Origin: JAABQG01 sp963726365
Lineage (GTDB): Bacteria > Pseudomonadota > Gammaproteobacteria > Burkholderiales > Burkholderiaceae_C
DNA: 64,000 nt
NCBI GenBank assembly: GCA_963726365.1
Contig: CAVSCI010000003.1
Coordinates: 124,001 to 188,000, forward strand
Direction: 5' to 3'
Numbering within the stretch: the first letter of the stretch is position 1; every line of letters starts with the position of its first letter. Below are positions 43,357 to 52,946 of the stretch, piece after piece. The notes under the pieces are model-generated. The model made no database searches. It was not told where the DNA came from and worked only from the letters and a program-made list of their open reading frames with translations. A program made the translations under genes and the position numbers.

Positions 43357-45123
43357 TCAGTGTTCCGTTCCCAGATAGGCCGCGCGCACGGCGGGGCTGG
43401 CCTGAATTTCCTCGGGCGTGCCCTGGGTCAGCAAGGTGCCGAACTCCATCACCACCAGGTGGTCGCACACGTCCATCACCAGGTCCATGTCGTGTTCCAC
43501 CAGCAGGATGCTCATGCCTTCACTTTGCAGCTGGCGCAGGACCTGGATGAGGTCCTGCTTTTCCTTGTGCCGCAGGCCGGCAGCCGGTTCGTCCAGCAGC
43601 AACAGGGCGGGGTCGGAGCACAAGGCGCGTGCAATCTCCATCAGCCGTTGCGGGCCCATGGCCAGGTTGCCGGCCTGCTCGTGCAGGTGCTCGCCCATGC
43701 CGATGCGCTCAAGCTGGCGCTGAGCCTCTTCATCATGCGCTGTTCCTCGGACTTGTTGATGCGCAGCATGGAGCCGATCACGCCGCTGTGTCCGCGGGTG
43801 TAGGCGCCCATGGCAACGTTCTCAAGCACCGTCATGTCGGGAATCATCTTGACGTGCTGAAAGGTGCGCGCCATGCCCTGGCGAGCGATACCCCGTGCGG
43901 GCAAGGCCGCTGATGTCCTGACCCCGAAACAGCACTTGCCCACGGGTCTTGGACAGCACGCCCGTGATCAGGTTGAAGGTGGTGGACTTGCCGGCGCCGT
44001 TGGGGCCGATCAATCCGACGATCTGCCCGGCCTCGATCTGAAAGCTGATGTCGTTCACCGCCATCAGGCCGCCGAACTGCTTGCGGATCTTGTCCACCTT
44101 CAGCACCGACTCACCTCTGGCCGGCTTGCTGCGACTGGGCAGGTTTCCGGCGTCCTGCCAGTCAACCTGGCGCGGTGCGCTCGGAAGATAGCGGGCGACC
44201 AGCGACCACAGACCGTCAGGCAGGTACTTCAGGACCAGCACAATGGCGATGCCGAACACAATCACCTCGTAGCTTCCGCTGGTGCCGATCAGGGCGGGCA
44301 GGGCCACCTGCAGATAGTCGTCGAGCAACTTGATCAGTCCTGCGCCGACGATGGCGCCCCAGACATAGCCGACGCCGCCAACCACCGTCATGAACAGGTA
44401 TTCAATGCCCATCTTCAGACCGAAGGCTGAAGGGTTGACCGTGAGCTGGAAATGCGCCAGCAGCCAGCCACCAATGGAAGCCAGCAATGCCGCAATCAGA
44501 AAGATGCTGACTTTGTAGCGGAAGGTGTTGATGCCCATGGCTTCGGCCATTTGCGAGGCGCCCTTGAGCGACCGGATGGCGCGTCCCGGGCGTGAATCGA
44601 GCAGATTCAGCAGCGCCACGGCGCCGGCCAGCAAGATCACCCAGGTCAACACGAAGAACAGGCGTCCCTGCCCGATGTCCAGGCTGCCAATCGACAGGCT
44701 CTTCAAGCCCTGCAGGCCGTCGTATTTTCCCAATGGCGCCAGGTTGCCCATCAGGTAGTAAAGCGACAGCCCCCAGGCAATGGTGGCCAGGGGCAGGTAG
44801 TGCCCCGACATGCGCAGGGTGATGGCCCCCACGATCAACGCGCTGACGGCAGTGATGGCCAGACCGACAAACAGGGTCAGCCACGGGGACATGCCAGTAT
44901 TCAGTGTCAGCCATGCCGTGGTGTACGCGCCAATGCCCACAAAGGCCGCCTGGCCGAAGGAGGTCAGTCCGCCACGCCGGTGAGCAATACCAGGCCCAGG
45001 CACACCAGCGCATACAGGCCGATGTAGTTGAGCTGCACGATCCAGAAATCGGGCAAGGGCAGCAAGGCCAGGACCGGGATGGCGATGGCCAGCACAGACC
45101 AGGGCGAAATTCTTGATCTTCAT
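43357..45123 (-). CDS. Fused permease-ATPase LivM-LivG, several frameshifts
   Basis: About 588 residues. The N-terminal part is a LivM permease (GLTSFGQAAFVGIGAYTTAW, the coupling-loop SLKGASQMAEAMGINTFRYK, eight or so helices). It reads directly in frame into a LivG ATPase (Walker A GLIGPNGAGKST, then LARALCS-type signature and LLLLDEPAAGL). Breaks are near 45090 and 44975 (start region), 43907 (GGCCTTGCCC for GGCCTGCCC) and about 43730. The permease-ATPase join itself shows no frame change, and such fusions occur in Comamonadaceae. It forms the transmembrane pore together with LivH, 1 bp upstream. Confidence 0.85.
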
Positions 45124-45124
45124 G

Positions 45125-46165
45125 TCAATGGTCCTCGTCGGAGTGACCGGCGCGCAGCGAGCGCACGAGGAGAACGGGCAGGATGATGGTGAACACGATC
45201 ACCTCCTTGAAAGCGCTGGCCCAGAAAGCGCCAAACGCTTCGACGATGCCCACGAACAGGGCGCCGATCAGTGCGCCGGGGTAACTCGACAGGCCGGCAA
45301 TGACCGCGGCCACAAAACCTTTGAGGCCAATCAGGAAACCGGAGTCGTAAAAGACCGTGGTGGTGGGCCCGATCAGCAATCCTGACAAGGCGCCGATGAA
45401 GGCGGCCATCAGGAAGGTCAGTTGGCCTGCGCTGTGGCTGGAAATGCCCATCAGGCGCGCGCCTGTGCGGTTGACGGCCGTGGCCCGCAGGGCCTTGCCG
45501 CGCAAGGAGCGCTCGAAGTACAGCCACAGCAAAACAATCAGCGCCAGAGACACGGCAAAAATGATGACCGTCTGGCCGGAAACCGCCACGGGCCCGAGAT
45601 TGAATCGCTCGTCCCAGAAGGGCGGGTTGCGAAATCCTTCGGCGCCAAAAAACAGCAGACCCAGGCCGGTCATGGCGAAATGCACGCCGACCGAAACAAT
45701 CAGCAGCACCAGGGGCGGGGAAGATTCGAGCGACTGGTAGGCCACCCGGTAGACCAGGGGGCCAAAAGCGGTCACGATGGCCACGCTCAAAGCCGCCTGG
45801 ATCCACAGTGAAAACTGTTGCGGTGCCGCCCAGATGGACAGGCCCGACACGATGACCGGAAAAATCAGGGTCTTCAATGCGGCCTTCAAGGCACGTCCAG
45901 GATGACCGCTGTGGCGCCAGCGCGCCACGCCCTCCATCAGGGCCGCCAGGGCCGCCATGATCAACAGCAGCCATACCGTTCCGGGAATTTTTCCGGTTTG
46001 CAGCATGGCCAGGGTCAGGGCGCCATAGGCGACGAATTCGCCCTGCGGAATGAAGATCACCCGGGTGACGGTGAACACCAGCACCGTGGCCAATCCCAAC
46101 AGGGCATAGATGGCGCCGTTGGTCACGCCGTCCAGCATCAGGATGCTGGCTATCGAGAAGTCCAT
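45125..46165 (-). CDS. livH: ABC transporter permease LivH
   Basis: 346 residues with about eight transmembrane helices. The family opening is LDGVTNGAIYALLGLATVLVF, and the coupling motif is LRATAVNRTGARLMGIS. It is intact, one base from the livMG start. It pairs with LivM in the inner membrane. A strong hairpin precedes it, separating it from the binding-protein gene. Confidence 0.94.
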   Translation of the reverse strand: MDFSIASILMLDGVTNGAIYALLGLATVLVFTVTRVIFIPQGEFVAYGALTLAMLQTGKIPGTVWLLLIMAALAALMEGVARWRHSGHPGRALKAALKTLIFPVIVSGLSIWAAPQQFSLWIQAALSVAIVTAFGPLVYRVAYQSLESSPPLVLLIVSVGVHFAMTGLGLLFFGAEGFRNPPFWDERFNLGPVAVSGQTVIIFAVSLALIVLLWLYFERSLRGKALRATAVNRTGARLMGISSHSAGQLTFLMAAFIGALSGLLIGPTTTVFYDSGFLIGLKGFVAAVIAGLSSYPGALIGALFVGIVEAFGAFWASAFKEVIVFTIILPVLLVRSLRAGHSDEDH

Positions 46166-46218
46166 GAAGTGCCTTGGGAGTGCGAAAACGGTCAGTGAAG
46201 CACAGGAAAACCGTCAGA

Positions 46219-46244
46219 GGCGTTGCAATGGGTGTTGCAACGCC
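46219..46244. other. Perfect 10-bp hairpin between binding protein and livH
   Basis: GGCGTTGCAA and TTGCAACGCC are perfect inverted repeats with a 6-base loop, and no T tract follows. Such a structure after a binding-protein gene often protects the upstream mRNA and lowers permease expression, as in malE-malF. Confidence 0.6.
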
Positions 46245-46259
46245 CCTGGGCTCAAGGTC

Positions 46260-47394
46260 TTACTGGACGATGAACTTGCCGTCGACGACCTTGGTCATGA
46301 CGCCGGTTTCCAGGGTGTAGCCGTCATGGTCCTTGGCGGTCCAGTTCATGACACCGTGCGAAAAAACGGTGCGCCCCATGTTTTCCAGACCGTCACGGAT
46401 ACCCATGCGGAATTCGGGCGTACCCGGCTTGGCACTCTTCATCGCCACCGGAATCACTTTTTCCATGGCAATCTGGAAGTCGTAGGCATGGCCCGCAAAC
46501 TGGTTGCGTGAATTCGGCACCGTTCGCTTTTTCGAAGTTGGTGACAAAGTTGATCGCCTGCTTCTTCGACGGGTGGCTGTCTGGCAACTGGTCGCCGAGG
46601 AGCGCAGGGCCGGAGACAACGAATGTGCCTTCAACCGTCTTGCCACCAATGCGCATCAGGTCAGGTGTGGCAGCTGCATGGGTCTGGTAAATCTTGCCCT
46701 TGTAGCCGCGTTCGGCCAGCGCCAGTTGAGGCATGGCTGCGCCGGAACCGGAGGCAACAACCAGGATCGCGTCAGGATTGGCGGCCGTCAGCTTGAGCGC
46801 CTGCGGGGTCACGCTGGTGTCGGTGCGGGCAAAGCGCTCCACGTCGACCATCTTGATACCAGCCTTCTCCAGCATGGGACCCATGCTGGCCAGCCAGCCC
46901 TGGCCGTAGCCGTCGGCATAACCCAGGAAGCCGACGGTTTTGACACCTTGCTTTTTCATGTGCTCGACCACGGCATGGGCCATCACCTCAAAACCTTGCG
47001 GCAGGCGGAACAGGAACGATTCCTTGTCGCCCTGGGGTGGCACGGGCGCACCGGAAACCTGGGCTGTCTTGGCTTCGAACGCGATGGGTACTACGGCAGC
47101 CGAGGTCGGTGTCAGATTTGCGCCAAAGATGACGTCGACCTTGTCTTCGGTCACGAAGCGACGCGCGTTGGCGGCAGCTTTTCCGGGATCGGAGGCATCG
47201 TCAAGAATGATCAGATCCACCTTTTCGCCGCCAATGGTTTTGGGGAAAAGGGCGAGCTGCTTTTGCATCGGAATACCCAGGCCGGAGCCCGGACCTGTCA
47301 ACGACAGGGTGACGCCAACTTTGACGTCGGCCATGGCGGCCGTGGCAGCAGTGGCGGTGATGGCCAAGGCCAAAATGGATTTCTTGAAGTTCAT
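46260..47394 (-). CDS. ABC transporter substrate-binding protein (LivJ/PBP1 type), frameshifted
   Basis: About 377 residues. The signal peptide MNFKKSILALAITATAATA is followed by cleavage near AMA/DVKVG. The Leu-binding fold is seen in VKVGVTLSLTGPGSGLGIP, FVTEDKVDVIFGANLTPTS and GFLGYADGYGQGW. The last about 80 residues (NQFAGHAYDFQIAMEKVI to VVDGKFIVQ) are in another frame, with the break near 46512. It is the periplasmic receptor of the Liv-type transporter and probably binds an aromatic acid given the catabolic genes around it. Confidence 0.88.
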
Positions 47395-47449
47395 GCTTGT
47401 CTCCTGATAGAGGGTGGGTTGAAGAAACGCGGGGGGAACACGGGGAAAG

Positions 47450-47868
47450 TCAGCTGCACAAGGCCTTGATGTCCTCGGGCACGGGTATCGCCTTGATGCG
47501 GTCGGGCTCGCCCTCGGGGTGGATCACGAAGGCGCGCGTCTCGCGGCCTTCGCACAGCACCGTGTCGCCACGCATGACCACGTGCTTCTGCACGAAGGTC
47601 TTGGCGGCCCAGGATTCGATGCTGGTGTGCACGTGCAGCGTCTCGCCATAGGTGGCAGGGCGCATGAACTGGTGTGGATCTCCAGCAGCGGCGTGCCGAT
47701 GATGCCGGTGGTCTTCTTCAGCTCGCGCCAGGGCGGCACGCCGCAGTCCATGAAGAAATGCAGCGAGGCCGCGTCCATCCACTTCGAGAAGTTGGGGAAG
47801 AACACAATGCCGGCCGGGTCGCAGTCGCCGAATTGCACCTTGATCTCGTAGACGGAAGATTTGCTCAT
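47450..47868 (-). CDS. 4-hydroxybenzoyl-CoA thioesterase-family hot-dog protein, frameshifted
   Basis: About 139 residues. The 4HBT active-site stretch VQFGDCDPAGIVFFPNF has aspartate at position 17, as in the Pseudomonas enzyme. The second half (QFMRPATYGETLHVHTSIESW) is in another frame; the break near 47672 is a lost C (CACACCAGTTC for CACACCCAGTTC). It would release free 4-hydroxybenzoate or vanillate from its CoA ester after thiolysis. It lies 19 bp after the SDR gene. Confidence 0.85.
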
Positions 47869-47886
47869 GAGAATGTCCGGAAAAGT

Positions 47887-48654
47887 TCAGCGCGGGGCCA
47901 TGCGCAGCGCGCCGTCCAGGCGGATCACTTCGCCGTTCAGGTGGCGTGTTGGTGACGATGTGCGCAGCCAGCGCTGCGAACTCTTCGGGTTTGCCCAGGC
48001 GCTGGGGGAACGGGATGCTGGCCGCCAGCGAGGCCTGCACCGGCTCGGGCAGGGTGCGCATCAGCGGCGTGGAGAACAGGCCCGGCGCGATGGTGCAGAC
48101 GCGGATGCCGTGCTGCGCGAGGTCGCGCGCCATCGGCAGCGTCATGCCGACCACGCCGCCCTTGGAGGCGCTGTAGGCCTGCTGGCCGACCTGGCCGTCG
48201 AAGGCCGCCACCGAGGCGGTGAACACCATCACGCCGCGTTCGCCGTCTTCCAGCGGATCGAGCTTCGCGCAGGCGGCGGCGAACAGGCGCGCCGACGTTG
48301 TAGGTGCCGATCAGGTTGACGTTGACGACGCGGGCGAAGTCTTCCAGCGGCGCGGCGCTGCCGTCCTTGCCGATCACGCGCTTGGCCGCGCCGATGCCGG
48401 CGATGTGCATCAGGATGCGCGCCGGGCCGTGCGCGGCGGCGGCGGCGTCGATGGCGGCCTGCAGGCTGGCGCTGTCGGTGATGTCGCATGGCAGGCGACG
48501 CCGTCGATCTCGCGCGGCGACGCTTCTGGGCGTTGGCCAGGTTCACGTCGAGCACGGCGACCTTGGCGCCCAGGCGGGCCAGTTCGCGCGCCGTGGCCTC
48601 GCCGAGGCCCGATCCTCCGCCGGTGACGAGGGCGGCTTGTCCTTGAATGTTCAT
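47887..48654 (-). CDS. SDR-family 3-hydroxyacyl-CoA dehydrogenase (type II), several frameshifts
   Basis: About 255 residues. The NAD motif TGGGSGLGEATA is near residue 11. NVNLIGTYNV and the catalytic YSASKGGVVGMTLPMARDL follow, with the 17beta-HSD10-like stretch CTIAPGLFSTPLM. At least four frame changes are needed (about 47942, 48296, 48490 and 48525). The family oxidises L-3-hydroxyacyl-CoA to 3-ketoacyl-CoA, which fits between the hydratase and thiolase of this cluster. Confidence 0.83.
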
Positions 48655-48670
48655 GTACGGAACTCCTTGA

Positions 48671-48730
48671 AAACTATGAAAACAATAGCTGAATAGGACC
48701 GGAATACGCTGGGAAAAGGCCGTTTTGATT
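48671..48730 (-). repeat. Dispersed small repeat, copy 8
   Basis: Minus orientation: AACGGCCTTTTCCCAGCGTA, then TTCCGGTCCTATTCAGCTATTG, ending TTTTCATAG. It lies in the spacer between the thiolase and the SDR gene and is one of the better-preserved copies. Confidence 0.6.
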
Positions 48731-48754
48731 GAGATTTTCCTGGGAAACCCGGTT

Positions 48755-50011
48755 TCAGGCCGCGTCCGGGTTCTCCAGCAGCAGGGCGATGCCCTGGCCG
48801 CCGCCGATGCAGGCGCTGGAGATGCCGTAGCGCAAGCCGGCGCGCTTGAGTTCGCGCGCCAGCGTGATCGTCAGGCGCACGCCGGTGGCGGCCAGCGGGT
48901 GGCCCAGCGCGATGGCGCCGCCATTCACGTTGAGCTTGCTCAGGTCCAGCCCGAGTTCGCGGCCCACGGCCAGCGTCTGCGCGCCCTGGGCCTCGTTGAT
49001 CTCGAAGCGGCCGATGTCGTCCAGCTTCAGCCCGGCGCGCTCCAGCAGCAGCTGGATCGCCGGCGCCGGGCCGATGCCCATGATCTCGGGCGGCACGCCG
49101 ACCACCGCCGCGGCCACCACGCGGGCCAGCGGCTTCTTGCCTTCGGCGCGCACATAGGCGCCCGATGCGACCACGGCGGCGGCGGCCGCATCCACCAGCG
49201 CCGAGCTGTTGCCGCCGGTCTGCACGCCACCGGGGTACACGCTGCGCAGCTTGGCCAGCACCTCGACCGGAGAGAGTCGGGCATGGGTGTCCTGCGCGAC
49301 TTCGGTGAGCTTGCCCTGCAGCTTGATGCTGCGGGTGGCGTAGCCCTCCAACTCGAATTTCTCGGTGATCACGGGCACGATTTCGCCGGCGTGGAAGCCG
49401 GCCTGTTGCGCGGCCACGGCCTTGGCAAAGGAGCTGGAGGCGAACTCGTCCACCTGCTCGCGGGTGATGCCGTACTTCTGCGCCAGATTCTCTGCCGTCT
49501 GGATCATGGTGATGCCGGCGGCCGAGTCGTTCAGCGCTTCCCACAGGAAGTCCTTGAACTCCACCGGCGCGCCCAGCTTGAAGCCGGTGCGGTGGGTGAA
49601 GGCGGCGATCGGGTTGCGCGTCATGGACTCCGTGCCCGCCAGCAGCGCCACGTCGGCGCAGCCGCTTTCGATCTGCTCGCCGGCCTGGCGGAACAGCTCG
49701 AAGCCGGTGCCGCAGATGCGCTGGGTCATCAGCGCCGGCACGGCCTGGGGCACGCCGGCGTACAGGCTGATGTGGCGCGGCAGCATGAATTGCTCATAGT
49801 CGCCGGGCGCCATGTTGCCGGTGATCACCGTGCCGATGTGCTCGCCCGGCACGCCGGCGCGCGCCAGCACGGCGCGGGCGGCCTTGATCCCCAGGTCGGT
49901 GGGCGAAATGTGGCCCAGCGAGCCGCAGTAATCGACCATCGGCGTGCGCACGCCGTCGAGCATCCAGACGTCGTTGAAAGCGTTGAAAAATCCTTTGCGG
50001 GAGGCGGCCAT
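48755..50011 (-). CDS. Acetyl-CoA acyltransferase (thiolase)
   Basis: 418 residues, intact. The acylated cysteine lies in MTQRICGTGFELFRQ (about residue 99). The conserved His is in GGAIALGHPLAATG, and the second Cys is in SSACIGGGQGIALLLE near the C-terminus. It cleaves 3-ketoacyl-CoA with CoA to acetyl-CoA and a shortened acyl-CoA; here that would give an aromatic acyl-CoA such as vanilloyl-CoA. The start at 50011 (MAASRKGFF) was chosen because the frame upstream has no thiolase sequence. Confidence 0.92.
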   Translation of the reverse strand: MAASRKGFFNAFNDVWMLDGVRTPMVDYCGSLGHISPTDLGIKAARAVLARAGVPGEHIGTVITGNMAPGDYEQFMLPRHISLYAGVPQAVPALMTQRICGTGFELFRQAGEQIESGCADVALLAGTESMTRNPIAAFTHRTGFKLGAPVEFKDFLWEALNDSAAGITMIQTAENLAQKYGITREQVDEFASSSFAKAVAAQQAGFHAGEIVPVITEKFELEGYATRSIKLQGKLTEVAQDTHARLSPVEVLAKLRSVYPGGVQTGGNSSALVDAAAAAVVASGAYVRAEGKKPLARVVAAAVVGVPPEIMGIGPAPAIQLLLERAGLKLDDIGRFEINEAQGAQTLAVGRELGLDLSKLNVNGGAIALGHPLAATGVRLTITLARELKRAGLRYGISSACIGGGQGIALLLENPDAA

Positions 50012-50057
50012 GGTGGTTCCTTGAAATGCGTTGAGTCGGGTCGGGTCGGCGGGGCGC

Positions 50058-51920
50058 TCAATGCACCGCGGGCTTGAGCATGCCGGGCAGGGTGTCGGCG
50101 TGCAGGGCATCGACGATGGCGGCGCGGTGCGCCAGCACGGCGCGCTGGTTGATCGAACCCTTGTCGGTGATCTCGCCACGGTCGATGGTGGGCGGCTCGG
50201 ACAGCAGGCACAGGCGTGCGATGCGGTTGGCGCTGCCGGTGGCGCTCTCGGCCATCTTGTCGAGCATGCCCTGGAAGCGCGCGTGAACACCCGGGCTGGC
50301 CAGCACCTGCTCGACGGGCGCGTCGGCGGGCAGGCCGGCCAGGTCGCGGCAGGCCGCGACATTGGGGAAAACCATCGCGCCGACCTCGTGCATGTTCAGG
50401 CCGGTGATGACCACGTCCTGGATGTAGGGCGCTGCCGAGCCGATGATCTTCGCACGCAGCGGGCCGACGCTCACGAAGGTGCCGGTGGCGAGCTTGAAGT
50501 CTTCGGCGATGCGCCCGTCGAATTTCAGGCCCAGGTGCAGGTTGTGATCATCGATCCACTTGACCGCGTCGCCCGAGCAGAAGTAACCCTCTTCGTCGAA
50601 GTGCTCGGCGGTCTCCTTGGGCGAGCGCCAGTAGCCTGGCGTGATGTTGGGACCGCGGTAGCGGACTTCGGACTTGCCCTGCATGTCGACAAGTTTGATC
50701 TCCAGGCCCGGCGCTGGCACGCCCAGGTCGCCGGCGCGCACGTAGGGGCTGGTGACGAACAGGCCGAAGGGGCCGGACTCGGTCATGCCCAGGCCCGTGC
50801 TCATCACGACGCGCTCGCCGATCTCGCGCTCCTCGGATTCATACAGGCTGTCCCAGACCGGCTGGGCCAGCGCGGCGCCGGCATAGAAGAACATGCGCAC
50901 GCGCGACAGCAGCGTGCTGCGCAGGGCATCGTCGGTCTTCATGGCGCTGGCGATCGCCTCGAAGCCGGTGGGCACGTTGAAGTACACCGTGGGCGCCACC
51001 TCGCGCAGGTTGCGCAGCGTCTCATTGATCAACGCCGGGGTGGGCTTGCCGTCGTCGATGTACATCGTGCCGCCGTGGTAGACCACCATGCCGAAGTTGT
51101 GGTTGCCGCCGAAGGTGTGGTTCCAGGGCAGCCAGTCCACCAGAACCGGCGGCGCCTCGGTCAGCACCGGCATGCTCTGGGCCATCTGCTGCTGGTTGGC
51201 GCACCACATGCCCTGGGTGTTGATCACCGCCTTCGGCAGCTTGGTCGAGCCGCTGGTGAACAGGAACTTGGCGATGGTTTCGGGGCCGGTAGCCTGCATT
51301 GCGGCTTCCACAGCCGGTGTCGGCACCGTGGCGAGCAGGTCGGCAAAGGGCGTGCTTGCGCGGCCCGCCAGTTCGCCTTGCGTCAGCACCACTTCGAGGT
51401 CGTCGTCGACCACGGCTTGGATGGCTCGGCCGTAGCGCGCGCCGTCGGCGGCGAAGACCAGGCCCGGTGTCACCGTGTCCAGCACATGGCGCAGCTTGGA
51501 AAAATCGGTACTGACCAATGAGTACGGCGGCGAAGTCGGCACATAGGGCACGCCAGCTACCAGGCAGCCCAGCGCCAGCAGGGCGTGCTCCAGATCATTT
51601 TCCGACAGGATGACCACCGGTCGCTCCGCGCTCAGGCCGCGGTTGATCAGTCCCTGAGCGATGGCGCGCGCGCTGGCCCAAGCCTCGCCGTAGCTGACGT
51701 GACGCCAGTCGCCGGAGCTGCCATCGGCCAGCTTCACGCGCCGCGCCATGAACGTGCGATCGGGCGCGGTCTCGGCCCAGTGCTGGAGCCGGTCGGTCAG
51801 GCGCGGTGGATGGGCCTGCAGCGGCTGCTCGGCCTGGACGTAGCGCACGCCAGGGGCGCCTTCGCGCACCACGACGCGGGTGACGCCAAAGGTCAGGGGG
51901 CGAAATTTCGGGGCGGTCAT
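50058..51920 (-). CDS. fcs: Feruloyl-CoA synthase-type acyl-CoA ligase
   Basis: 620 residues, intact. The adenylate-forming enzyme has FLFTSGSTKLPKAVINT near residue 218 and the family-specific WLPWNHTFGGNHNFG. The stretches LGMTESGPFG and FDGRIAEDFKLATGTFVSVG follow; the last is the feruloyl-CoA-synthase form of the A8 motif. It activates ferulate, p-coumarate or caffeate with ATP and CoA. It lies 46 bp before the thiolase gene and 57 bp after the hydratase gene. Confidence 0.9.
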   Translation of the reverse strand: MTAPKFRPLTFGVTRVVVREGAPGVRYVQAEQPLQAHPPRLTDRLQHWAETAPDRTFMARRVKLADGSSGDWRHVSYGEAWASARAIAQGLINRGLSAERPVVILSENDLEHALLALGCLVAGVPYVPTSPPYSLVSTDFSKLRHVLDTVTPGLVFAADGARYGRAIQAVVDDDLEVVLTQGELAGRASTPFADLLATVPTPAVEAAMQATGPETIAKFLFTSGSTKLPKAVINTQGMWCANQQQMAQSMPVLTEAPPVLVDWLPWNHTFGGNHNFGMVVYHGGTMYIDDGKPTPALINETLRNLREVAPTVYFNVPTGFEAIASAMKTDDALRSTLLSRVRMFFYAGAALAQPVWDSLYESEEREIGERVVMSTGLGMTESGPFGLFVTSPYVRAGDLGVPAPGLEIKLVDMQGKSEVRYRGPNITPGYWRSPKETAEHFDEEGYFCSGDAVKWIDDHNLHLGLKFDGRIAEDFKLATGTFVSVGPLRAKIIGSAAPYIQDVVITGLNMHEVGAMVFPNVAACRDLAGLPADAPVEQVLASPGVHARFQGMLDKMAESATGSANRIARLCLLSEPPTIDRGEITDKGSINQRAVLAHRAAIVDALHADTLPGMLKPAVH

Positions 51921-51977
51921 GGGGTGTCTGTCTCCGGGGCTGGCTTTTGTTGTTCAGGGCGGGCTGTGCTCCCGGCC

Positions 51978-52766
51978 TCAGGCCTTCTGCACCTTGGCGG
52001 CGCGGCCGTCCAGGAAGGCGCGCACGCGGTCCTTGGCCTCCGGTGCGCTCTGGGCGATGGCGGCCATCATGGCTTCGGTGAAGAAGCCCTGGTCGGCGGG
52101 CTGTTCGGCAATGCGCGGCAGCGCGTGCATCAGCGCGTAGTTGGTCAGCGGCGCGTTCTGGGCGATGCGCTGCGCAAGTTCGAAGGCCTTGGCGGAGGCC
52201 GTGCCCGCGGGCACCAGGTATTGCGCCAGGCCAATGCGTTCGCCGTCTACGGCGTTGTAGACGCGCCCGGTCAGCATCATGTCGGTCATGCGCGCCGCAC
52301 CGATCAGGCGCGGGATGCGCACCGCGCCGCCGCCGCCGACAAAGATGCCGCGTGATCCCTCGGGCAGGGCGTAGAAGGCGGACTCATCCGCCACGCGGAT
52401 GTGGCAGGCGCTGGCCAGTTCCAGCCCGCCGCCCACCACCGCGCCGTGCAGGGCCGCGACCACCGGCACCGGGCCGTACTGCACGCGCTCCAGCGCGGCA
52501 TGCCACATGCGCGAATGCATCAGGCCCTGGCCGGCGTCGCGCTCGGACAACTCCGACAGATCCAGGCCGGCACAGAAGTGATCGCCCTCGCCGTCAATGA
52601 CCGCCGCGCGCACCGTGGCGGGCAGGCTGTCGAAGGTGTCGCGGATCGCCAGGATCAGCGCGTCATTGAGCGCGTTGCGCTTGGCGGGCCGGGTCAGGCG
52701 GATCACCGCCACTTCCTTGTCGTCACCGAGGATGTCAAGATGGAGGTCGGGATTTTTCTTCGTCAT
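51978..52766 (-). CDS. Enoyl-CoA hydratase/isomerase (crotonase family)
   Basis: 262 residues, intact. The crotonase oxyanion-hole segments are HFCAGLDLSEL and ALHGAVVGGGLELASACHIR. The stretch PEGSRGIFVGGGGAVRIP replaces the usual PExxLG-type region. It is the first gene of the minus-strand run. Next to feruloyl-CoA synthase it could be the feruloyl-CoA hydratase. Because a dehydrogenase, thiolase and thioesterase follow, a plain hydratase in a beta-oxidative route fits better than a vanillin-releasing hydratase-lyase (inference). AGGAG precedes the start. Confidence 0.87.
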   Translation of the reverse strand: MTKKNPDLHLDILGDDKEVAVIRLTRPAKRNALNDALILAIRDTFDSLPATVRAAVIDGEGDHFCAGLDLSELSERDAGQGLMHSRMWHAALERVQYGPVPVVAALHGAVVGGGLELASACHIRVADESAFYALPEGSRGIFVGGGGAVRIPRLIGAARMTDMMLTGRVYNAVDGERIGLAQYLVPAGTASAKAFELAQRIAQNAPLTNYALMHALPRIAEQPADQGFFTEAMMAAIAQSAPEAKDRVRAFLDGRAAKVQKA

Positions 52767-52792
52767 GGGGGCTCCTGTTGGCGTGAATTATG

Positions 52793-52823
52793 ATTATGAA
52801 AAATAACTAGTTCAAGCTGTCAA
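52793..52823 (-). promoter_or_regulatory. Candidate promoter of the hydroxycinnamate-type operon
   Basis: On the minus strand a perfect TTGACA (52818-52823) is followed after 19 bases by CATAAT (52793-52798). The spacer contains the palindrome AACTAGTT. The spacing is long for sigma-70, so this is tentative. It lies 27 bp upstream of the hydratase start. Confidence 0.4.
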
Positions 52824-52946
52824 AGGGATTGATTGATAAGTGTTTACCCTAGGTGAAGAGCGCCGACGCTGCGCCGGTTGCCGGTCCGTTTCCGCCTGAG
52901 TTCCGGTTACCGTTGCAGCCTTGTCCGTCGTTTCCGTCTTTGCCAC

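Noticed and set aside
48755..50362. Thiolase with a 117-residue N-terminal extension
   Set aside because: The upstream part is out-of-frame sequence of the acyl-CoA ligase; the thiolase family starts at the Met at 50011.
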